In this document: positions 13,701-22,973 of the stretch, piece after piece
Layout: every line of letters starts with the position of its first letter
Position numbering within the stretch: the stretch's first letter is position 1
Position numbers and translations under genes: made by a program
The notes under the pieces: generated by a model
The model's input: the letters and a program-made list of their open reading frames with translations, nothing else
Database searches by the model: none
Told to the model about the DNA's origin: nothing
Assembly (NCBI GenBank): GCA_029298735.1
Contig: JANSLP010000001.1
Span: 186,001-250,000 of the forward strand
Length of the DNA stretch: 64,000 bases
Origin: Ophiostoma sp. CBS 140.51
Taxonomy: Eukaryota > Ascomycota > Sordariomycetes > Ophiostomatales > Ophiostomataceae
Direction of reading: 5' to 3'

Positions 13701-16700
13701 TGCCGATCTTCGCTCTGGCTTCTCGCACCGCCGGCCGAAGAAGCAGCATTAGTATTGCGGCCACGGGGTGCAGCAGACCGTGCTCGGAACTTGCTCGATT
13801 CGCGGCGAGCTTCTTCCTCCTGAATCTTTTTCACCTTGACACGGAACGCTTCCTCACGTGCTAAGCGCTGCATCTGCTCCACACGTCCAGAGCGGTAGAT
13901 CATGCCGAGTTTCCACTCAAAAGCACCATCTTCCAGCTCGAACGCAAAAGTCCGACACCTGATGGCCACCCGAGGGATATTCTTGGGGCCCTCCGGTGCT
14001 TTGCCGAGAATGTACTCGTCGGTGCCCGTCTTGAAACGATGGTGAAGCTGAAGAACAGACTTGAACGTGTTGACAATGTTGTCCACAATCTTGTACAGCA
14101 CAAGCTCGTGAGGGATGCCGATTCGGATGACGTCGGTGGTAATATCAAAGGATCGAACAATCTTGTAACCGCTAGTCGGAAGTTTCTTTCGGGTCTCCTT
14201 GCATTCTAACCGTCCGTTCTTGATGCTCAAAAGCCGAGCCCATACTTTGGGCATCCGTGGCGCTTCAGCATGCAGCCGAATCAGCTTCCAGTACAGGAAA
14301 GGTGGCGACCAGCGATGGCGGCCAGTCTCCAGACCGTGGATTTGGAGCATGATTGGCGGGTCGGACGGGAGGTCGGCCTTGATCTGCACGAGGGTGACCT
14401 TGACATCCACAGCAATAAGCTCCCGTTGTGGTCTGCCTGTTTGGTCGGCATGATCAATCGATGACATGGGTGACGCAGGAGGAAGGTGTAGAGCAGTTCC
14501 TGACCCTTCGGCCTTGTTGATCTCAGGCGTAGCAATTTCAGCAATACCGCGCTTCTTGGAGGCGGCAACATCCAAGCTGGGGTGGGCAAACGCTTGCTTG
14601 ATGACCATGACCGCCATACCGACCGAATAGTGCCTCTGAAGGGAATAGTGTAGAAGGAGCGTCCGGACGTGGGAATGAACGTGGAAGACAGGGCCTTGGT
14701 TGTCACTGAGTGTTGAGAACGCAATCTCCAATCGTGGCACGTTGACGAATGGATCCATCTCCCACTTCTCAGTCGACTCGACAATAAACGCTTCTAGACC
14801 CCTGCCATGGATGGCAATTCGGCGCCCGTCACCGTTGTGGTGGTGCTTCTTCCTTGGTGTTGTTGGGATCTGAGTTAAGAAGTCCGTGTCTGGCAGGAGA
14901 ACAGACCGGCTGACGGTTCTCCGGCGACCTGGCCGACGCTGGTTGCCATCGAGACGCTGGGCGCGGTACTCTACGGTCCATGTATCCAACTGAACTGCTA
15001 TTCCTCTGGATTCGTCAGACACTCGCTTGTCGACACCCGCAGCTTCCATGCTGAAATCGGAAGCCTGCATCTGGAAGTGCATGAGCCATGCCGGCATACT
15101 GCGCAGGAAATTGACATGTTCTCTTGGCTCCGAGCGGTGCATCGGCTTCTTGTCTGGCATGACGGTCGGGCGGAGCTGTCTGACAATTTGGCGGAGGCCA
15201 TCGATGATCTCTGGACGGACTAGTTTAACCGAAAAAGTTTGAAGGTTTCCACTGGCAACGACATGTACATCGGGGGAAGCGTTCAACTGGGTCTTGAGGT
15301 CGAAGGATTCAGTCTGGAGAAGATCAAACCGACTACCTACTGATGTTTGATAGAAAAGAGTATGCGTTTGCAGCCGCAAGGTAGATGCGAGAGAGTAATG
15401 GAGTTCTTCGATGGTAGAGTGGAAGGACTCAATGTCGAGTGAGATGGATGAGATGGACGAGATGATCAGATCGAAATCGTCTGGGTGTGCTGAAGAGCTA
15501 ACCGGCGGCAGTGCAATACGGACAACTGGCTCGTGCATTGAAAATTTAATATTTGACTTGGGGAGAAGGCGAGAGATGAGAATGTGGCGACGTGTTTTCG
15601 GCGGTGAGGATGTTTTGGCCTTTGGTGGCTTCGGCCGGCTGAGAATAGCGAGGAGGAGAGGAAGGTGCCGAGGATCGAGATCGACGGAAGGCGAAGTGAC
15701 AACGGAGTTGGCAAAGAGAATGTTGGCATTTCTCTCCTCTGCACTAATGCCCCTGGTAATCTCCACCGATTTGGAGGGTAGGGTCGTCTTGACCGTAGTC
15801 GTGGCCATAGGGATGTACATCAAGCGTTGAGGCTTGCCGTGACCGTCGTCTACACCGAGAGATATTGACAATGCGGCAGCCAGAGCCTCGTGCGCAATAT
15901 CTTTGGATGAGAAGTACATCCGATGGGCAGGCGACTTGGGGTCCAGACGGTGCAGGTCGATACCGATCTCCTTCATGGATAGGTTCATGAGAAGAACAGG
16001 CGCACCGGTTGCCTTGATGGTCTGTACCTTCTTAGCAATGCCGAGGAAACTGACGGCAAACTGGACTTCCTTGATACCCCTGAGAATGGAGCTGACAAAC
16101 TCCTTCGAGTCGGCGACAGTCTGCATCAAGCTATCTTCGTCGACGGGCTCTGCGCTGCCTTCTTGGTCTTCTGCCTCCTTTGCAACGCCATCCGGCGCCT
16201 GGTGCGATTGCGTAGGATCAGTATTGTTCAAGAAGGGGTCGTCCTCGAGAATGGGCGACATAGGGCTTGAGGGCTCTGCGGCGTGGGTAGGTACAAGTGC
16301 AACCGGCGAGGCCTCCTTCTTGGTTTGTTTGTACAGCTCGGCGCAGTAGAGCAAGTCATCGTAGGGGAGGTGCACGCGACCAAGCTTCAGGGCGATTGCG
16401 GCGTCACGCAGGCCATCGAGTGCTTCATACAGGAACCCGTGAATGTTGAGCGTGGCGTTGTCCACGATTTCCATAGACTCCCGGCCTTCGGGGGTGAAGA
16501 GGACGCTGCGGAGTGTCATGATCCACTCCGCCTGGCTTGTCTCCTGTGGCGTGTCATGGCTCTGGAACAGGAGGCGATCGCGGTCGACCATCTTGCGACG
16601 AGTGTCGACAGCTATGGTAAAGCTTCCAAACTGCACGTTGCCGACGCCGACGACGTTGACAGCCGAGTTGGTGGCCACGACGTCCACCATGCGCAGCCAG

Positions 16701-17257
16701 TTGACATTGCGGTGCAGTCGCTTGATTCGCTCCTTTAACTTCATGAGCTGGCGCCAGGTCTTGCTGCGCTCCTCCGCCTCTCCGAATGCCTTGCGGCGCT
16801 TGCTGTAGGAGCATTGACTGGGAGTCGAGGGTGTTGCTGATGTGGGTGTCTTGCCCTCGGTGTCGTCGGTCTCGGTCTTCCTACTGCTTGTCCCATCGCC
16901 CGCCTTGGGGCCACTCCCGGCCTTCTTGTCCTTGGTCGAGCCATCGCAAGCCTCCGTCTCGTCGACATGCGGCGGGTTCTCGAGTAGGCTGGTGTCGGCG
17001 GTGACAACGAACTCGCTGACGACGATGCTCAACCAGGTGGGCTGAGCAAACGTTGGCCGGTGGATGTTGATGCCGAGGCCACGGATTTCGACTTTGAGCC
17101 CATCGCGAGGCACATAAGAGAGGCGGCGGAGGGAGAAGTAGCCGAGACGCTGGATGGATAGTCCCGTGACAATGCGAATGATGGCAAAGACGACAAAGGA
17201 GAGGAGGTAGATGAGGACGAAGACGCCGAGAACAAATGTGGGGTTGAAGAGCGCCAT
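7769..17257 (-). CDS. FMP27: Fmp27/Hobbit-type bridge-like lipid-transfer protein, 3162 aa
   Basis: A giant single-exon gene. The N-terminus (about residues 5-30) is a hydrophobic anchor followed by a conserved segment (SIQRLGYFSLRRLSYVPRDG). Signature motifs of the fungal Fmp27 Pfam series are present: GFWDK at about residue 1466 and WPPW at about 2304. A long coiled coil lies at about 1916-2012, followed by an Ala-rich helix. The C-terminal 240 residues are a Ser/Asn/Gly-rich tail with homopolymer runs. Family knowledge: Fmp27 (YLR454W) and animal Hobbit/KIAA0100 form rod-like repeating-beta-groove proteins that carry lipids at ER-plasma membrane contacts. The ATG at 17257 (MALFNPTF) is preferred over an in-frame ATG at 17335, because the latter falls in a probable leader intron ending at 17293. 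The family assignment is strong; the exact site of action in this fungus is inferred. Confidence 0.93.
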   Translation of the reverse strand: MALFNPTFVLGVFVLIYLLSFVVFAIIRIVTGLSIQRLGYFSLRRLSYVPRDGLKVEIRGLGINIHRPTFAQPTWLSIVVSEFVVTADTSLLENPPHVDETEACDGSTKDKKAGSGPKAGDGTSSRKTETDDTEGKTPTSATPSTPSQCSYSKRRKAFGEAEERSKTWRQLMKLKERIKRLHRNVNWLRMVDVVATNSAVNVVGVGNVQFGSFTIAVDTRRKMVDRDRLLFQSHDTPQETSQAEWIMTLRSVLFTPEGRESMEIVDNATLNIHGFLYEALDGLRDAAIALKLGRVHLPYDDLLYCAELYKQTKKEASPVALVPTHAAEPSSPMSPILEDDPFLNNTDPTQSHQAPDGVAKEAEDQEGSAEPVDEDSLMQTVADSKEFVSSILRGIKEVQFAVSFLGIAKKVQTIKATGAPVLLMNLSMKEIGIDLHRLDPKSPAHRMYFSSKDIAHEALAAALSISLGVDDGHGKPQRLMYIPMATTTVKTTLPSKSVEITRGISAEERNANILFANSVVTSPSVDLDPRHLPLLLAILSRPKPPKAKTSSPPKTRRHILISRLLPKSNIKFSMHEPVVRIALPPVSSSAHPDDFDLIISSISSISLDIESFHSTIEELHYSLASTLRLQTHTLFYQTSVGSRFDLLQTESFDLKTQLNASPDVHVVASGNLQTFSVKLVRPEIIDGLRQIVRQLRPTVMPDKKPMHRSEPREHVNFLRSMPAWLMHFQMQASDFSMEAAGVDKRVSDESRGIAVQLDTWTVEYRAQRLDGNQRRPGRRRTVSRSVLLPDTDFLTQIPTTPRKKHHHNGDGRRIAIHGRGLEAFIVESTEKWEMDPFVNVPRLEIAFSTLSDNQGPVFHVHSHVRTLLLHYSLQRHYSVGMAVMVIKQAFAHPSLDVAASKKRGIAEIATPEINKAEGSGTALHLPPASPMSSIDHADQTGRPQRELIAVDVKVTLVQIKADLPSDPPIMLQIHGLETGRHRWSPPFLYWKLIRLHAEAPRMPKVWARLLSIKNGRLECKETRKKLPTSGYKIVRSFDITTDVIRIGIPHELVLYKIVDNIVNTFKSVLQLHHRFKTGTDEYILGKAPEGPKNIPRVAIRCRTFAFELEDGAFEWKLGMIYRSGRVEQMQRLAREEAFRVKVKKIQEEEARRESSKFRARSAAPRGRNTNAASSAGGARSQSEDRQQTARGSAGAHGFGRTPRYDPEGSSLGMTGNAHVTIADARHKLNLHNARGWKQRIDRSYLMARNGMKEIRSLLWGDHTSDEDVSDEHILGVPNRPALMTTVIDDLHFIIDKPSFPMKELPDFLHKVGKGMPKDMLYTLLIPVNLQINMGEAKVTLRDYPLPLIHVPGIASTQPSKLHALSLSTDFVIAEEFQGPESVRHVKVDILPPKNPEPGASKEGNFAIDVLRTTSQVKTYSDMTIDINTSLPTKITWGPSYQPAIQDMMMGFESFTKPQLDPSESVGFWDKIRLSFHSRVRVAWKQDGDVHLALKGTRDPYQVTGNGAGFLMCWRNDVRWNIHENDDPKQFMTVDSGEYILAVPDYSHHAREVNRQSTDNDSVTSDDSFRSGAAFKKVVMKLSGKVQWLAGLVFERAIDDGNRNFTFAPHYSIFLKAPQHAHSQGGLTYDAFRGFRSQHIHMSIAVRAPVDREWTVSNSEPSRSYNTVHLSPRFFTHFFAWWSLFSGPMSLPIRQGKLWPGAEKTSKKFGRHLATIKYNLLLAPLFLSHMYKHKDTEDSAENAISATGIKVRFDSFMLDMHQRREEFNTRDKGRKTQSRTTGMKIHACQLDLASADIRAVSASIRGTTAESIQNSLSHYIHNDEESADVSRFTIPDDDFSWIDMDDFVELDWILPTEPNPDTKIFPLAFAPRITYFRQTDIGGVISGDPDRTSPFGHEPTHLCIMTPDDDPRTVQMHLVRARLRQLEDQIDSHVRDINEAVKRINNENNAAITNEIETLSRQANVLQEKKSFLENSLRLLAEETAAAFAARAAATASAKAATEAREAKRRDREKSGNANPTPINTSGPGDTAAAADAAASTDGGEKKGTDSGAEFASEFTNRFVVHNMKLKWNNMLRNIILRYIHQVSQRRGFVYYLSRPAVKFIIDIVEEQVKLKAGGGSATATGDASSTATGATGTAPGVPQSADGAYNGDRSSGKDIEDRIRKILQDGRRFVSTEEVGNEDGKKKEGTVYSTPMEDLSGGIAAEFTPQNNYHVHLIAPQIQLQSDKNKKHVVLVTAKGMELKVVEVMDKARLSDNVSGLVQRRFLVGMDSTQFFVTHRKWFSTRILSAYSGTSYGSPSGSSWPPWVPMEAIFDFQTDPFGFKRVVQKTSATLRYDKYNTLRLKYNEGVNTGEGVGAATSDNLESRMDNLWVEFPQARALCNSSQYYAIYVIVLDLLMYNEPAEKTRSERLEKIMLASDFSDLRGAPEMVIRLQERVRQLEDIKTHFQIHSKTLDKRGWEERLLLERDLAACEDELFFIMKAITTSQGRNDASQSNALLKWSISAREIVWHLIRDTNEPLVELQLKDVEYDRTDNADGSHINLIQVGKILGLNLLPDAIYPEMIAPYLDERGPMETGTEPMVRVYWYMLEAIAGITVMDHFEVTLFPMKIQLEHEVGKKIFEYIFPGTDGDKQAGGNGGTTPNESSFAKQSDDDTEDDDYTYNVHTGGRNRLGSAVSERDRELSSAAFDTRPGSLELRLRPTLTSNQNQRSSSDKQKALSVHSTDGHSFRFFRQPTASSSKSLLKKQSHESLQSSGPLRIGVGRSSTGFSSITGGGESSKKSSRFTLRSNKSDDKQNNNPSDDLTKMITRASNYMTFAYIRLPSVVLCLSYKGKGERNIEDVHDFVFRLPTIEYRNKTWSNLDLALALKSRVIKALISHTGAIIGNKLSKHRPNTAQQTKLREQVTSSVLLSTPALHESQYNSDDSSSIFGTSPVDFSRSPPRSLRGSQTSIPIPRSASRSSSVASSNRSYIGNTGGGGNNNSNGGGHGGLASINTNAGPIPKFMMMTPPTPQHEFAPGQSSLPPSRGSNNNDYLRPDSRSSSKMFGGGGESSERKKSAFGGVRNKLSALASRVKDRDNNNSSSGSGGNSSQNLGYAQRSGVHSSHGGSSIGGGGLDEGDLTPVRRRETRMAGAGVNDDDADDADTDVPKQLHRGLRTKTT

Positions 17258-18599
17258 AGCGGCGCGGCGGCTGCTGGGATCGTATGCGATGTCTGGAGAC
17301 AAGTGGCGAGAGTTAGTCCTAGTCTCAAGATACAAGTAAACAATGCCAATTTGGAATTGGATAAAGGCCGCACTTGTGATTCTGCCCAGGTCATATCATG
17401 GCGGTCTCTACATGCGGTTTGTGCCATGCGCACTGGACGCCATGTCGATGAACGGAGATAGGGGCAGAACGGAGGTAGAGAGGGAGCGGCCAAAACAGAG
17501 CGATGTGGTGAAGTTGTACTCCAATGGCTAAGCACGGCGGTGATATCAAGCCTGTGCCTGGATCTGTCGATGTCTGTTGGGAACGAGGGGGGAAGAAGGG
17601 GGGGTTCTGTTGGCAAAGATAGCGACGCGGTAGTCTGTCGTCGCACGGAGGGAGGTACTGTCGGCGCGAATGAGCTGTGTTGTCGCGCGAAGATCGGGAC
17701 AGCACGTCGGCGAAAATTGTTTGTTTGTGTCGGGGCGTCTTGTGGGATTGGCAGCTCGATCTTGTCCCGACAAAAAGAGCAAGAGGCCTTGTGTGACAAA
17801 AGAGGGAGGTGTTGATGTTCGGTGATCGGCTGGTCTTTCCCCAAATATTCGCAGTCCCAATAGTGCGATTGGCCAGATTACCACTGAAAGCACGCTCGCC
17901 GCACATAAGCGGCCGCCGTTCCGGGGTAGCTTCGGAGGCTTAGTCAGTGTTTGTTTTGCAGCTAAAAGAGCCCAATTTGTTGGGTGTTTGGCGCCGGCGG
18001 TGGGTAAGAACTGGCATTTTGGGGCGCCCCGCGCGCGATTACACACCCCAACAGCTGTCATCTGGCCAATCAGCGTCTAAGCCCTGCAGCCTGCCGCGGA
18101 AACAGCTCCCTATTTAGCTTACTGGAGCTGTTTTGACGTGAGTTTAAGCTTTTCGAATCGGTCTTTTCTGACTGGACCTGCATAGACAACATTGGAGCGG
18201 TTTATTTTGTACAGGTGTTTCTTATGGAGTGGAAGGTCTTCTTTATTCTACGAGATGTAAGAACTGTAGAGAAGGCGCCCAGCATTGTTGAGACTCTTTG
18301 AATAAAGAAAATAACGCTTCCAGGGTCCACCCGCTGATCTTTATGGAGAAACGAAGTCTTTCAACTCTCAACAGCAATGAAAACTTCACAAAATCTAGGT
18401 ACCCTCGTGACCTTTAATCTGATCTTTATCATTTGGTGTGGAGAGCTGTATTGTTCGCACGTTGACTGAGAAGAACAACACACCTATCAGTGGCTAAGAA
18501 ATACGGAACGGAACGTAGAGCATTGAGATGTGTTTTGAATTTATGTGCCCGCTGTCTATGCAATAAATCATATCTTACATAACAAGTCTAAAAACTTTG
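17258..18599. other. Intergenic region upstream of FMP27
   Basis: This contains the FMP27 leader and promoter and the 3' region of the small membrane-protein gene that ends at 18600. AT-rich sequence near 18500-18600 includes an ATAAATCATATC stretch. No further gene is seen. Confidence 0.6.
17293..17380 (-). other. Probable 5'-leader intron of the FMP27 gene (3' end clear, donor uncertain)
   Basis: Reading the minus strand towards the start codon, a textbook branch point ACTAAC (plus coordinates 17312-17317) is followed by TTGTCTCCAG, with the acceptor AG at 17294-17293, 35 nt before the ATG at 17257. The donor is not certain; a GTGCGG at about 17375 is one candidate. Removing this intron deletes the upstream in-frame ATG at 17335. 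Confidence 0.5.
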
Positions 18600-19470
18600 C
18601 TATGAGCCTTCTTGCCGTGGCTCTTGTGCATCTCTTTGGGCTTTTCTCTCCCTTAATGCAGCAAGCTGGTCATCGATCATCGACACCTCGACGTCGAGCT
18701 TGAGGATCTTGTCCTCGATGAATGTAGCATATTCGGTGTCAGTCATCGGTGTCACAGGACTCCACCTGGAATCTAGCCAGCTCGATTTTGAATTGCTATC
18801 ATCCGGCGCTGCACCTGATGGCAGGGCGTTGACAACTGCTTGCCCGGTGGCACCGAAGATGGAGAATACGGCAATGGCGGGAAGTATATTCCGAGGACCA
18901 CCTGGTATTGTCAGTATGGTGACATCCCAAATGAAGAAATGAAGATGAAAGAAAGTTAAAAGTGAGAGAAAGTGACACGAAAACGTACGCAATGCGCCGC
19001 CAACAAGGCCTGCAGATGCACCGGCGAGTGTGCTGGCCTTCACCTTATCCGACGATGTGAGTTTGCTTTCGCCGCCCCAGTGGTGGACGATGGCACTTCT
19101 TGATCCTAGAAGAACATGTGAGCAGACCGTGAAAACATGCAAGAAAACGTAGTTCATCTCTCACCATAGTAACTGCTTCCAAGAGCAAACCACTGTGCGC
19201 CCGTCACTAAAGAGAACAGAATGGGCGTGGTTGAGCGCACAATACCAGAGGCTGCACCCACAAACAACCCCAACGTTCCTGCAGGTTCGTTTCGTCAGCA
19301 AAGATGCCACCTAAAAGGTATTTGAAGATTGTTTTTCGGTTTCAAGTTCACATACCCGCTCCGAGTCCAACTTGTAAGCTGGGGGCGAGGATCTCGGCCA
19401 ACTCTGGTGGTATTTGTGCCTTGGGTGCTGGTGGACGCCGTGCTGGCGGCGTAGCCTCGGGCTGTGACAT
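18600..19470 (-). CDS. Small Gly-rich multi-pass membrane protein, Tim17/Tim22/Tim23-like, 215 aa
   Basis: Four exons by eye: 19470-19356, 19278-19165, 19105-18989 and 18901-18600. All three introns are phase 1, with donors GTATGTG, GTGAGAG and GTACGTT and acceptors GCAG, CTAG and CCAG. An in-frame stop lies 30 nt before the ATG, which fixes the start (MSQPEATPPARR). The protein has a Pro/Ala-rich N-terminus and about four hydrophobic, glycine-rich segments (about 32-52, 55-80, 100-115, 118-140) with GAxxG-type spacing. It ends in a charged coiled coil with the motif KILKLDVEVSMIDDQLAALRE. The Gly-rich hairpins resemble Tim17/Tim22/Tim23-family or complex I assembly membrane proteins of the inner mitochondrial membrane. 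This fold-level resemblance is an inference and the exact ortholog is not recognised. It diverges from the eIF4B gene on its right. Confidence 0.8.
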
Positions 19471-20725
19471 GACGTCTTTTTGGCTCACTGGAACGTCTTA
19501 AGATTTGACAAAAGATGAATGGATGGGGCGAGTGTCCAGCACCGGCAGTGTGTGGCTTCTATTGAGGCTCACAGAAACAAAAGTTCATGAACAGGAGTAA
19601 CCAATACGCACTGTTGTCTGTTGGAGCTGAAATATCAGTAAAAAGGGGCTAGTTATTGTGAATCAATCGCGGGTACGCATTTGGCACTCACCGTGTTTGC
19701 TATTTGATTCATTGCCGCCCGTTACAGTAATGGTGAAGGGGGCCTTGCATTCAATGAGAAGTGTTCGTGATGCCGCATTTGTGAAGCTCATTGAAGAGAA
19801 TGGGATATTCGCACGCTAACCATACAGTGCGAGCCGGCTAAAGCTTGGGCCCGGAAGAATAGGCCAAGAATGCGGCTCCTGGCGCAAGGCTGGGGTCTCC
19901 GATTGTTGGCTGGAAAACGTACTTTGTTATCTACGACACCTGTCAACGGCAAACAAAAAAAGAAAAGAGAGCAAATTCATCAAGCAATATTACTGAACTT
20001 CCTTGAAAATTCTCTGTGTGGTACTTTTCCCCCAAATGTATTTTGTCTGCCTTCTTTTTACTTATTTATAATTGCTACCCATATTACGTCGTACTCCCAA
20101 ACTGTATTTAAGAACCAGTATTAAAGTTCGGCACCGTGCACTAGGTTTATCGCACAGTACGATTTGATGGGCTCACTAGGAAGGTGCGCTGAAAACCGTG
20201 TCATTGGCCCCTTCCCTTCTCTACTGGGAAAAAACAGCTGCGTGCAAAACCTTTAAAAAAATAAAAAATAAAAAAATAATAGGTGGGGTCATACCTATTT
20301 CAGATTAGCGCCACTCTCGACTCGCGCCGCCCACGCAAAAAAATAGCCCACAGCCAATCCTCACATCCCAATTTTTTTCCTCTTCCTAGCCGTCTCTTAA
20401 AATTTCCAAACGACATCACCATCCACGAACACACCACAACCGAGACACCCGTGTTTGCCGAATCGACCCCCAGACCCCGATATATCAACTGTGCCAATCG
20501 TCCTTTTCGATTGCGCGCAGAGTCCTTGCTTGTCTGGCGACCTAAACGGCACCCCCAACCGACCCCCTTTTTTGCTCAGTTTCGTTGCCCACCCGGCCGC
20601 GATCCTCCAGGAAATTTCTCCGATACTCGCCGACCGACGCCCGCACCCGCGTCAACCCCCGTTGTCTACGTGCCGTTGCCCAGTGCTCGTTGCGCGTAGT
20701 CAACGTTCAACACCCTACTTCAATC
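19471..20725. other. Divergent promoter region between the membrane-protein gene and eIF4B
   Basis: About 1.25 kb between two divergently transcribed genes. It includes an A-rich tract at 20255-20280 and a C/T-rich leader just before the eIF4B start. No gene is seen. Confidence 0.55.
20255..20280 (+). repeat. A-tract (poly-A with interspersed T)
   Basis: A 26-nt A-rich tract about 450 nt upstream of the eIF4B start. Such tracts often exclude nucleosomes in fungal promoters; that role is inferred here. Confidence 0.6.
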
Positions 20726-22973
20726 ATGGGTACGTCTACTACCCCCCGCCAGCCTTGCACAATGTCCCGCATATGGCTTGCGCGGCCTCCTTTTTGTCGT
20801 CAAACATGCTGTCGCCGTGTCGGCTCCGCCGGCGCCCATGTCCCCGACCCCGCCAACCCCATATCCTAATCGGTACACCCCTCTCTGTTAGAATAAAGAC
20901 TAACATACTATATAGCTCCCAAGAAGAAGGAAGTGCAGAAGCTCTCCTATGGAGAGTTCATGGCCAATGACTGTAAGTTAGCACCGTCATCTCCGACCAG
21001 TCGCCCGACGGCCGGGTCCTGTTTGTGTCCATCTTACCTTAATGACTTTATACTGACTTCCATTTTAGCCTTTGGTGGGTCTTGGGCCGATGAGGTTGAG
21101 GAAACTGTCGGCACCCAGGCTCTCCCTCCCATGGAGCGCCGTGGTGGTGGCGGCGGCGGCAACAGCTTCTACAACAGCAGCGGCCCGCGCACCGACGACC
21201 GTGGTAGGTTTTACGCCCATGATACATGGATCTGATATGGTTAATGCTTTGCAATTGCTAACCAACTGGCTCTCTTCTTCTAGGCTTCTCGTACCGCGAC
21301 CCCGTTCCCCAGCGTATCCCGGACAAGCCGCCCTACCTTGCCCACCTCGGTAACCTCGACTACGACATCTCCGAGCCCGATATTCGCGACCTCCTTGATG
21401 GCTGCGATGTCACCAGCATCCGCCTGATCGAGGACCGTGAGACCCGTCGCCCCAAGGGCTTCGGTTACGCCGAGTTCTCCAACGTCGATGGCCTGAAGCG
21501 CGCTCTTGAGCTTGACGGCTCGTCTTTCCGTGGCCGGAATATCAAGGTCAAGATCGCAGATCCTCGTACGTTCCCTCTGCCAGAAGTGTAATGCATTTCT
21601 TCAATTCATTTGCTAACCCAGCTACAGCCAAGGAGCGCGACCAGCGTGGTGGTGAGGGCTCTTCTCGCGACCTGAGCGAGTGGACCCGCAAGGGCCCCCT
21701 GCCCGATCTGCCGTCGGCACGCAACAACGAGCGTCGCCCGGCTCCTGACTTTGCCGAGCGCCGTCCCCCACGGGACGCGCCTACTGACGAGAAGCCCCGC
21801 GACCTGACCTGGGAGCGCAAGGGCCCTCTTTCCCCCCTGCCCCAGCAGGAGCGCCCTGTCGACCCTGTCCGCGAGGGTGGCCGCTCTGAGTCGTTCCGCG
21901 GCCCCCGCAAGCCTTCTCCCGCTACATGGGGCGAGGGCCGCCCTGAGGGCGGTGCTGCCCCGGCTGGCGCTTCTGATAACGCCCGCCCCCACCGCGAGTT
22001 CACCGAGCGCCCGGAGCGCCCGGAGCGTGCTCCCACTGCTGCCGAGCGCGACATGCAGTGGCGCAGCAACATGCGCCCTGACGCACCCGTCAAGTCCCCT
22101 GCACCTTCTCGCAGCGGCAGCGAGGCTCCGTCTTCGCCTGCCCCTGCTGCCGCTGTCCTTGCTTCTCGGCCGAAGCTGAACCTGGCCAAGCGCACTGTCT
22201 CCGAGGCACCAGATGCCGCTTCGTCTCCTGCTGGTGACGCCAAGGCCAGCCCCTTCGGCGCTGCGCGCCCCATCGACACGGCCGCCCGCGAGCGGGAGGT
22301 TGAGGAGAAGCGCCAGATCGCTATCAAGGAGAAGAAGGAGGCCGACGAGAAGGCCAAGGAGGAGGCCAAGAAGGCCAAGGAGGCTGCTGCCCAGGAGGCT
22401 GCTGCCGCCAAGGAGGCCGCTGAGGAGGCCGAGAAGGCTGCTCCCAAGGAGGAGGCCGCTGCTCCCGCCGCTGAGGCTCCCGCCTCTGACGCTGGCAAGG
22501 CCGAGGGTGCTGAGGAGACGACTGCTGAGCCCGCCAAGGGTGACGCTGCCGCCGCCGCCAAGACTGGCGGCCCACAGAACGGCTCGGCTGCGCCGAACCA
22601 GAAAGGTCCCCGCTCAAGAGAGCCTCGCGAGCCCCGTGAGCCCCGGGGTGAGCTTCAGAACGCCAAGTCGCGCGCCAACGACAGCGGCAATTGGAGACAG
22701 CCCTCTGGCGAGCAGCGCGGTCCCCGCGCACCGCGTGAGCCCCGCGGCCCCGCCGACGGCCAGCGCCGTGGCAGCGGTGCACCGAGAGGCCCCCGCAACG
22801 ACGGCCCTCGCCCGCCCCGTGCCGCCAACGGTGGCCAGCAGTCGCAGCCGTCGACCCCCAAGCTTCCCCAGGAGGAGGGTGCTGCCCCCTCTACGCCTTC
22901 GGGCCCGGATGAGGAGGGTTGGGAGACCGTTCCTAACAAGGGTCGTCGCAGCCAGAAGCCGCGCGCCCAATGA
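20726..22973 (+). CDS. TIF3: Translation initiation factor eIF4B (TIF3 family), 607 aa
   Basis: Five coding exons: 20726-20729, 20916-20972, 21069-21203, 21284-21565 and 21628-22973. All four introns are phase 1 and have good donors (GTACGT, GTAAGT, GTAGGT, GTACGT) and AG acceptors. The first coding exon is only ATGG. The protein begins MAPKKKEVQKLSYGEFMAND. Its single RRM spans about residues 82-158, with RNP2-like AHLGNL at 85-90 and RNP1 KGFGYAEF at 123-130. Downstream are repeated DLSEWTRKGPLP / DLTWERKGPL blocks, an Arg/Pro/Gly-rich region, and a Lys/Glu/Ala-rich helix at about 390-470. The C-terminus reads EEGWETVPNKGRRSQ. eIF4B stimulates eIF4A helicase and helps mRNA recruitment to the 40S subunit in the cytosol. 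The family call is firm; the symbol follows yeast usage. Confidence 0.93.

Noticed and set aside
22310..22560. GAG/AAG/GCC repeat considered as a minisatellite
   Set aside because: It is coding sequence for the charged Lys/Glu/Ala helix of eIF4B, a known feature of such factors, not an independent repeat element.
21548..22561. 337-codon minus-strand open frame opposite eIF4B
   Set aside because: An antisense shadow caused by the GC-rich third positions of the eIF4B reading frame; Ala/Ser-rich without domain.
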